A DNA stretch of 57,897 nt, taken from Synechococcales cyanobacterium bin31.maxbin.ball.101 (GTDB lineage: Bacteria > Cyanobacteriota > Cyanobacteriia > Leptolyngbyales > Leptolyngbyaceae). Shown in pieces: positions 53,089 through 57,897 of the stretch. The stretch spans positions 1 through 57,897 of the forward strand of contig JAAFJU010000015.1 in assembly GCA_013298165.1 (NCBI GenBank). The letters run 5' to 3'. The stretch's first letter is position 1. Every line of letters starts with the position of its first letter. The notes under the pieces were generated by a model, which made no database searches, was not told where the DNA came from, and saw only the letters and a program-made list of their open reading frames with translations. Made by a program: the position numbers and the translations under genes.

Positions 53089-55575
53089 TTATTTTAAGCT
53101 TTCGTAGCAAACTTCCAGATATTGGCCGATTTTGGTCAATATTGTCCCTTCTCTGAAGGGTTTCCAAATCACATCATCAAATCCCGAAGCAAAAATAGTG
53201 GACAGCGGGATTTCGCTGTTGGCGGTCATGGCGATCAGGATGGTATCCCGTTTGTCGATCGCCGTTGTCATTAGGTCATTTATCGAATCGAGTTCGTAGG
53301 ATTGTTCGGTGGTGCGGATTTGTTGGGCGATCGTATGGCCGTCTAGGTCGGGCATTTGTAGATCGAGCAGGATTAAGTGAGGCTGCCAGGCTTGCCACTG
53401 GGCGATGCCTTCTCGTCCATGGGAACTGGCTCGGACCTCGAACCCGACTTGAGACAACAGTTGCACGAGGAACCGACCGATCGAGACTTCATCGTCGATG
53501 ATCAGTATTTTGTGGCGAGGCTGATCGACAGCGAGTTGCCAGGTGGTTTCGGGGATGGGGTCGAGGTGGGGCGGGGCATCACAGGGGGTGAAGGGAAGAT
53601 TTAAGGTGAAGATGCTGCCCTCTGCGATCGTACTTTGTACAGATAGATGGCCACCCATGATCTCTGCAAATTGACGACTAATGGCGAGTCCTAGTCCGGT
53701 CCCTTGCTGAGAGTCACGTCCAGCTTCTGTCTGGAAAAAGGGCTGAAAGATGTGAGGCAGTTCGCTAGACGAGATGCCTGATCCTGTATCGGTCACTTGA
53801 AATAAAAGCTGGTTTTCTTCTAATTGAACCTCTAGGCGAATAGAGCCTTCTGCGGTAAATTTCACGGCATTGCTCAGTAGGTTAATCAAAATCTGCCGAA
53901 GCTTTCGTTGATCCAGTTGTACGAAAAGGGGCAGACTGGGATCATAGTCCGTCACAAAGGTCAGTTGTTTATCTAAGACGCTACCCTGAATGATTTGTTC
54001 GACTGTGTTGAGTAATGTTGGTAAATGGGTTATTTCTAATTCAAGGCTCATTGCCCCTGCTTCGACTTTAGAGAGATCGAGTACGTTGTTCACTAGATCT
54101 AATAGGTGATTCCCACTGCGATAAATTACGGCAAGATCTTCTTTCTCGGTTTCATTCAAATTTTTCGATCGCCTCAGCAGTTCACTAAATCCTAAAATAG
54201 AGGTCAGCGGTGTTCGCAATTCATGGTTCACGCTTGCGAGAAATAGACTTTTAGCTTGATTTGCGGCATCTGCTGCTAGCTTTGCCTTCTCAAGGTCAAT
54301 GTTTTGCTGTTGGAGTTCTTGTGTTCGTTGTAAAACTTTGAGTTCTAGTGATTGATTAATTTGTTTAAGCGTGTACCAGACCCAATATCCTCGACTGATC
54401 AAACCTGCACTCAAAAATGCAATCAAGGGTGAAATGACGATCATCCACCACCCGACTAAAAACAGATTATAGGCGACGATCCCGAGAACTGCGATCGAAA
54501 GGGGAATCCAAATCAGGCTTCGTAGCGACTGAATACCCCACCCAAGGAGGGTTCCGACGCTTGCCCAAAGTAAGATCACAAACCATTCCGAGCTTTCCGG
54601 CAAGCATTGCAGCGTGGTCCGCCCATCCAATGCACCGCTAATCAGTTGAGCGGCAAGATTGGCATGAATTTCGACACCGAACCAGATGGTATGGACATTG
54701 GTGGTGTAGGGGACGAGGAAGCGATCGCCTCGGGAGCTTTCGGAGGTGGACCCGATTACGACAATCCGATCGCGCAGCAATCCCGGTGGAATTCGACCCT
54801 TCAGGACATCCTGAATAGAAATCTTAGGAATCCCGCCTGGGATTCTCAAATAGTTAGATAGAACTTGAAATCCACCGATATCCGTCTGAGCGTACCCGCC
54901 TGAATTTCGAGATAAGGCGGAGTAGGTTGTTCGGCCCAGTTGAATTTCACTTTTGGAATGTCGTTGAGGCGTAATACCCATGGTCTTGAGGTAGGCCAGG
55001 GCGAGTTGAGTGCCGAGGGCCTGCTCTGTTTCCCCATTTTTCTGGACGGATAACAAACTTCGCCGGATTTTGCCATCGAAGTCCCCGACTAAATCATTAA
55101 ATGCAACTTGATCTCGATCGCGCAATATCGGGGGCGGTCTCACTCCGCGCCCTGCTGAGTCTTTAACAAACTTTTCAACGCCAATGAGGTTAGGGGTGGA
55201 ACGAAAGGTCTGTAATAATTCCGGGTAGCCCGGTTCAACGGGAAGATCGCGATATAGATTTAGCCCAATCACTGTGGGATTTTCTTGCTTGAGCCGTTCG
55301 ATTACTTTTGAGAGTGTCTGGTCAGAAATTGGAAATTGATTCAGTCCAACGAAATCGGCTTCGGAAATCGTGACGATGACGATCGGAATTTTTTTGGTTT
55401 CTAATGGACGCAATCGAAAGGCCAAGTCCAAGACTGATAATTCCAATCCCTGAAAAATTCCAGCTTCCTGTAATCCAACGATCGCAAGGGTAATCCCGAC
55501 TGCAATGGTCGTCAGGGGGAAGTACCGGGATAGCCAAGGTCTTAAAGGGCGCGATCGAAACAGTGGAATAGCCAT
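53089..55575 (-). CDS. CHASE2-domain hybrid histidine kinase with receiver
   Basis: An 828-residue sensor. A first membrane helix leads to a CHASE2 domain ('VIGLNLYRDLPVEPGYPELL', 'VRPPPILRDRDQVAFNDLVG') similar to that of the CHAT-CHASE2 protein at 28945, ended by three membrane helices (about residues 330-400). A coiled coil ('KVLQRTQELQQQNIDLEKAK') leads to HisKA with H451 in 'NHELRTPL', then HATPase ('LINLLSNAVKF', 'DTGSGI', 'GTGLGLAI'). A receiver domain follows with D738 in 'LILLDLQMPD' and a Lys in 'VIWKPF'. Autophosphorylation should be relayed to its own receiver and to the REC-PAS protein. Confidence 0.92.
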   Translation of the reverse strand: MAIPLFRSRPLRPWLSRYFPLTTIAVGITLAIVGLQEAGIFQGLELSVLDLAFRLRPLETKKIPIVIVTISEADFVGLNQFPISDQTLSKVIERLKQENPTVIGLNLYRDLPVEPGYPELLQTFRSTPNLIGVEKFVKDSAGRGVRPPPILRDRDQVAFNDLVGDFDGKIRRSLLSVQKNGETEQALGTQLALAYLKTMGITPQRHSKSEIQLGRTTYSALSRNSGGYAQTDIGGFQVLSNYLRIPGGIPKISIQDVLKGRIPPGLLRDRIVVIGSTSESSRGDRFLVPYTTNVHTIWFGVEIHANLAAQLISGALDGRTTLQCLPESSEWFVILLWASVGTLLGWGIQSLRSLIWIPLSIAVLGIVAYNLFLVGWWMIVISPLIAFLSAGLISRGYWVWYTLKQINQSLELKVLQRTQELQQQNIDLEKAKLAADAANQAKSLFLASVNHELRTPLTSILGFSELLRRSKNLNETEKEDLAVIYRSGNHLLDLVNNVLDLSKVEAGAMSLELEITHLPTLLNTVEQIIQGSVLDKQLTFVTDYDPSLPLFVQLDQRKLRQILINLLSNAVKFTAEGSIRLEVQLEENQLLFQVTDTGSGISSSELPHIFQPFFQTEAGRDSQQGTGLGLAISRQFAEIMGGHLSVQSTIAEGSIFTLNLPFTPCDAPPHLDPIPETTWQLAVDQPRHKILIIDDEVSIGRFLVQLLSQVGFEVRASSHGREGIAQWQAWQPHLILLDLQMPDLDGHTIAQQIRTTEQSYELDSINDLMTTAIDKRDTILIAMTANSEIPLSTIFASGFDDVIWKPFREGTILTKIGQYLEVCYESLK

Positions 55576-55744
55576 GATCGAAGGGGCGGTGCGGGCGCTT
55601 AGAGGAACTTAATGCTAGACACACCTGCCGCTTCAAAGACTTTCGACTAGGGTGTTGAAGATGCGGCTGAATGAGAACGTTTTGGGTCGATCGATACACT
55701 CAGTGCTATATTACCAGAGATTGGATTAGAGATAGAATTTTGTT

Positions 55745-55804
55745 CGATCGTCTCTCCCTTTCTTCACCCACCGATCGCACTGTCCCTCGTGTAGCCATTT
55801 GTCA
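55745..55804. repeat. Direct repeat left of the retropepsin cassette
   Basis: About 60 bases that match 56453-56514 with roughly ten differences, including the shared core CACCGATCGCACTGTCCC. It lies just past the end of the leftward retropepsin-like gene. Confidence 0.65.
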
Positions 55805-55816
55805 CAGCGACCATTT

Positions 55817-56161
55817 CTAGAACTTCTGTGGAACGATGATTTGCATTTTTTCAATGTTGACGATCGCGCCGATCTCGGTGAGAAAATCCATACCTAATAG
55901 TCCGTCTGTTCCTGCACTATGGGGAAGATCGAGGGCGATCGCTTGGAAGGCTTGCAGTTTGGTTCCTAGGCAGTTAAACCATGCTATTTCCATGATGGGC
56001 ACATGAAGGATTCCACCTGCGGCGGTGACGCGGGCTCGACGAATGGGATTGTTGATGTTGTACCCACATTCTTGGAGCCGATCGTCTTTTCCTCCAATGG
56101 CGGCACGGACATAGAACAGATAATCTTTCCGTTCGACTTGGTAAGTGATGAACTTACTCAT
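55817..56161 (-). CDS. Retropepsin-like aspartic protease family protein
   Basis: A 114-residue protein from the ATG at 56161 (MSKFITYQ). 'TDGLLGMDFLTEIGAIVNI' is the family end motif of single-domain clan AA (retropepsin-like) proteases. The first half, where the catalytic Asp-Thr/Ser-Gly would stand, has no clear DTG in my reading, so activity is doubtful. The ATG overlaps the stop of the upstream small gene (ATGA), so the two are coupled. Short direct repeats lie on both sides. Confidence 0.7.
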   Translation of the reverse strand: MSKFITYQVERKDYLFYVRAAIGGKDDRLQECGYNINNPIRRARVTAAGGILHVPIMEIAWFNCLGTKLQAFQAIALDLPHSAGTDGLLGMDFLTEIGAIVNIEKMQIIVPQKF

Positions 56162-56397
56162 AGAATGAACACCATGTCTTCGGGTGTTTCGACGAAGCAT
56201 TCGATCGCGATGTCTCGTCCTTCGGCTTTGGAGACGGCGCGATAGACTTCATCACGATCGGTTGAGTGCGCTAAGACTTCGCCTTTGAGCGGTTGGAGGT
56301 TGCGATCGATTTCGGTGTAGGCGATTAAGACCCACTCTCCATCGTGGCGTTGACGGATTTGTTCTAGGGTCAAAATGGTGGGGCTTGGGAGGTCCAT
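56158..56397 (-). CDS. Small conserved protein coupled to the retropepsin-like gene
   Basis: A 79-residue protein: 'TILTLEQIRQRHDGEWVLIA', 'LKGEVLAHSTDRDEVYRAVS' and 'GRDIAIECFVETPEDMVFIL'. It is a paralogue of the gene at 18978. Its stop is fused to the start of the retropepsin-like gene. The family is typical of cyanobacteria and often sits before such protease-like genes. Function unknown. It could be an adaptor, a substrate or an inhibitor. Confidence 0.75.
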   Translation of the reverse strand: MDLPSPTILTLEQIRQRHDGEWVLIAYTEIDRNLQPLKGEVLAHSTDRDEVYRAVSKAEGRDIAIECFVETPEDMVFIL

Positions 56398-56452
56398 AGG
56401 ATTGTTGGCTCCTTGTGATCGTCTTTCTATTCTAACGCGATCGGTCCGCCGC

Positions 56453-56562
56453 CGATCGCTCCTCCATTTCTTTGCCCACCGATCGCACTGTCCCCCCTGT
56501 AACCATTAGATCACGTCGGCACAATTGAACAGCGATCGATCGCAAGGCTTCATTTGTCTATG
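56453..56562. repeat. Direct repeat right of the retropepsin cassette, with 90-bp repeat relic
   Basis: The first 62 bases repeat the sequence at 55745. The next part, ATCACGTCGG and then GCGATCGATCGCAAGG, resembles the 90-bp repeat of the 19-20 kb region. No gene is seen in this spacer. Confidence 0.55.
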
Positions 56563-56619
56563 ACTATACGGAATGTATCGACTTTAGAATTCGGATGCTC
56601 ATCTCCTAAGAGTTTTGCT

Positions 56620-56718
56620 CTAATCCAAGTTCAACCAAAACTTCAGCCGATCGCTAATCTCTTCCATTTCTTGTTCCGTTAATTCTCCCAATTTCCGAAT
56701 CAATTTGACGGATGGATT
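56620..56718 (-). pseudogene. Remnant of a toxin C-terminus after the small antitoxin
   Basis: One frame past the antitoxin reads 'KLIRKLGELTEQEMEEISDR' and 'LKFWLNLD' then stop, like the C-terminal helix of MazF/PemK toxins. It overlaps the end of the antitoxin gene in another frame, and the rest of the toxin is missing. A deletion has apparently joined the antitoxin to the last codons of its partner. Confidence 0.5.
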
Positions 56719-56863
56719 CTGCACAGAGGATTAGCTCATCGTCCATTAACTCACTGATCTCCACGGGTGAAACGCGGCGGAGCAGGGCTAGGACAAGCTG
56801 GTGTTGTTCGGGTTCGGGAAGGTTGTCGATCGAATTTAGAATGTCGATGGCGGTGGCTGTCAT
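56654..56863 (-). CDS. Small antitoxin-like protein (orphan)
   Basis: A 69-residue protein. 'ILNSIDNLPEPEQHQLVLAL' and 'LLRRVSP...LMDDELILCA' resemble the small acidic antitoxins that pair with PemK-type toxins in cyanobacteria. The normal end, after 'CAES', seems replaced by out-of-frame toxin sequence ('IRQIDSEIGRINGTRNGRD'). It therefore looks like an antitoxin with an altered tail. Confidence 0.6.
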   Translation of the reverse strand: MTATAIDILNSIDNLPEPEQHQLVLALLRRVSPVEISELMDDELILCAESIRQIDSEIGRINGTRNGRD

Positions 56864-56938
56864 GGGGCAACTCCCAAAGGTTTCATGCGTTTATTATATC
56901 GCACTCGATCGTTGGCCAACCTGTCGGAGCAGGAATTG

Positions 56939-57217
56939 CTAGGCTGCTGCCACAATTTCGACTTGGACTTTCATTCCACCATGGGTCAACATTGTAATCA
57001 GTTGTTCGACTTGAAATTGATCGATGTCGCCTGCCATGAGGTTTTCCACACAATCGATCGGTGTTCTGAGGTTTGCAGCAGCGGTTTCTAGATTCCATTG
57101 ATTCGATCGAATGAGTTTGCGCAGGCTAATCATCAGGTCCGATCGGATGCGTAGATTTTCTGCTTCTTCGGGTAAGAAGCCCAGCTCTTCAAAAACATGG
57201 GTATTGGATTGAGTCAT
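56939..57217 (-). CDS. HigA/XRE-type antitoxin (orphan)
   Basis: A 92-residue protein with the helix-turn-helix of HigA-like antitoxins: 'NLRIRSDLMISLRKLIRSNQ', 'WNLETAAANLRTPIDCVENL', 'MAGDIDQFQVEQLITMLTHG'. HigA antitoxins bind a HigB/Gp49-like ribonuclease whose gene normally lies just upstream and overlaps. Here only a possible tail of such a toxin is visible. The SD-like GGAAGG stands at the right distance before the ATG. Confidence 0.75.
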   Translation of the reverse strand: MTQSNTHVFEELGFLPEEAENLRIRSDLMISLRKLIRSNQWNLETAAANLRTPIDCVENLMAGDIDQFQVEQLITMLTHGGMKVQVEIVAAA

Positions 57218-57300
57218 GGTGTTTCCTTCCGTTGTTGAATCATCTATTGATAGCGTTGTTGCCCCAGTTCAATGTCGTTGCGGGATGGGTTTGTAAAGCA
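57214..57300 (-). pseudogene. Possible HigB/Gp49-like toxin tail
   Basis: A frame overlapping the HigA start (ATGA) reads 'RNDIELGQQRYQ', a stop, then 'MIQQRKETP'. HigB/Gp49-like toxins end with an EIELA-x-x-R-x-x-like helix, so this is compatible with a decayed toxin end. The evidence is short and could be chance. Confidence 0.35.
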
Positions 57301-57571
57301 TTTTGTGTCAAAGGTCATAATTTAGTTAGGCATTCGCCCTTCAAATTCAATTGCAAAGCAATTGAGTGCGCTTTTTCATTCTCGAATGGGCATCGTCCAT
57401 TTTTGGGAAATATTCTGTAAAGCAAGGAAGATTATTTTCATCGCTGATTCATCCGTTGGGAACGTCCGATGATTTCGCAAGACTTTTCGCAGGGCTTAGT
57501 CCAGGACAAAAGTTTGAAAGCTTTGTGGAGAGGGATTCCTAGAGGTATCTAGACTCAGGAAGGAACCGCTC
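57301..57571. other. Intergenic stretch before the transposase fragment
   Basis: No gene is supported here. A short inverted pair TCAATTGCAAAGCAATTGA is centred near 57355. The rest may include IS4-element sequence that has lost its coding frame. Confidence 0.35.
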
Positions 57572-57777
57572 ATGCAAGAGCTTACCCGAATTCAAGAAAT
57601 ATGGCCAAACCCAAATCCCGATTCACATGAGGGGGTGGCAATCCCGGTGATTTGGTGGATGCTCGATAAACGAGGCAATTCCAATACCACCGAGCGCATT
57701 CTACTGTTAGAAGAGTTCCGGGACTGGTTTCCAGATGTCAAAATCGCAGCTATCACGGCAGACCGGGAGTGTAATTG
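57572..57777 (+). pseudogene. IS4-family transposase fragment
   Basis: The frame contains 'GVAIPVIWWMLDKRGNSNT' and 'LLEEFRDWFPDVKIAAITAD' followed by 'RE', a classic IS4-family DDE core ending in the Tyr/Arg-Glu region. The preceding ~100 residues with the first Asp are missing, and after 'DRE' the match breaks off. It is a double-truncated transposase. Confidence 0.8.
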
Positions 57778-57897
57778 CTCAACTGGGGGTAGTTGACAGC
57801 AGGATAAAAATTGGTAAATTGGAGAAATGAAAGACCTTCCCGACCTACAAGCACTCACCCCTGAGGCCAAGGATGCCTTGATTGCATTGCTGTGGGA
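57775..57897 (+). mobile_element. IS66-type element, left end (runs off window)
   Basis: At 57827 an ATG opens 'MKDLPDLQALTPEAKD' and 'ALIALLW', the usual start of IS66-family transposases, and the frame is open to the end of the window. The bases before it (from about 57775, CTCAACTGGGGGTAGTTGAC) look like an insertion-sequence end. The element seems to have landed in the IS4-type transposase. Confidence 0.7.

Noticed and set aside
1-57897. CRISPR array, rRNA or prophage structural genes
   Set aside because: No regularly spaced identical repeats with unique spacers, no rRNA-like sequence and no capsid, tail or terminase genes were found.

Overview
The window is cyanobacterial chromosome. 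The palindrome GCGATCGC/CGATCG (HIP1-like) is scattered through genes and spacers. The gene content is typical of filamentous, surface-dwelling cyanobacteria: a KaiB-fold protein, FO-synthase subunit CofH, a PEP-CTERM protein, CHAT, CHASE2, DUF928 and DUF1822 proteins, paired two-partner-secretion (TPS) haemagglutinins, Uma2 and Rpn-type nucleases, and many small toxin-antitoxin genes. No rRNA, tRNA or CRISPR array was recognised.

Layout. 1-2.4 kb: the 3' end of a FetB-like permease, a KaiB-fold protein with an extra N-terminal domain, and cofH. 2.4-3.7 kb: an Rpn-family nuclease with a decayed DUF4351 tail. 3.8-7.6 kb: a sulfate uptake operon (sbpA, cysT, cysW) ending in an aminoglycoside-phosphotransferase-fold kinase; no cysA is present. 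7.8-9.2 kb: three small conserved or unknown proteins. 9.2-13.3 kb: a spermidine/putrescine-type transporter (potA-potD-potB-potC). 13.6-18.1 kb: penicillin-binding protein 2, moaA and an amidase, followed by a 208-bp MITE-like element.

18.4-22.3 kb is an accessory patch: Uma2 nuclease, an orphan BrnA antitoxin with a deleted brnT, one complete MazF-like toxin/antitoxin pair, an unknown HEPN-like protein, two tandem Rpn tails, and a dispersed repeat whose substitutions fall almost only at third codon positions. 22.3-28.2 kb: an M48 metalloprotease, a PEP-CTERM/DUF4114 protein, a VOC protein and an SbmA/YddA-type ABC exporter.

28.2-46.3 kb is the most striking block. A CHAT-CHASE2 membrane protein and a DUF928 protein run one way. 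Divergently run a sigma-70-like factor coupled to a DUF1822 protein, a secreted TPR protein, an S8 subtilase with N-terminal PPC domains, two TPS adhesins whose ends match while their middles differ, and a TPR-CHAT protease. It contains two CHAT (caspase-like) proteases, a subtilase, its own sigma factor and surface adhesins, which suggests a surface-linked regulatory or cell-fate module. That role is inference.

46.4-55.6 kb: a second amidase whose end lies in a repeat, an SsuD-like flavin monooxygenase, two divergent AAA-like ATPases (one with a vMAP-type helical N-terminus), and a CHASE2 hybrid histidine kinase with a REC-PAS partner that lacks an output domain. Its CHASE2 sensor resembles the one in the CHAT-CHASE2 protein. 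55.7-57.9 kb: a retropepsin-like protein and a small partner gene between direct repeats, two antitoxins beside toxin remnants, and an IS4-type transposase fragment interrupted by the start of an IS66-type element that leaves the window.
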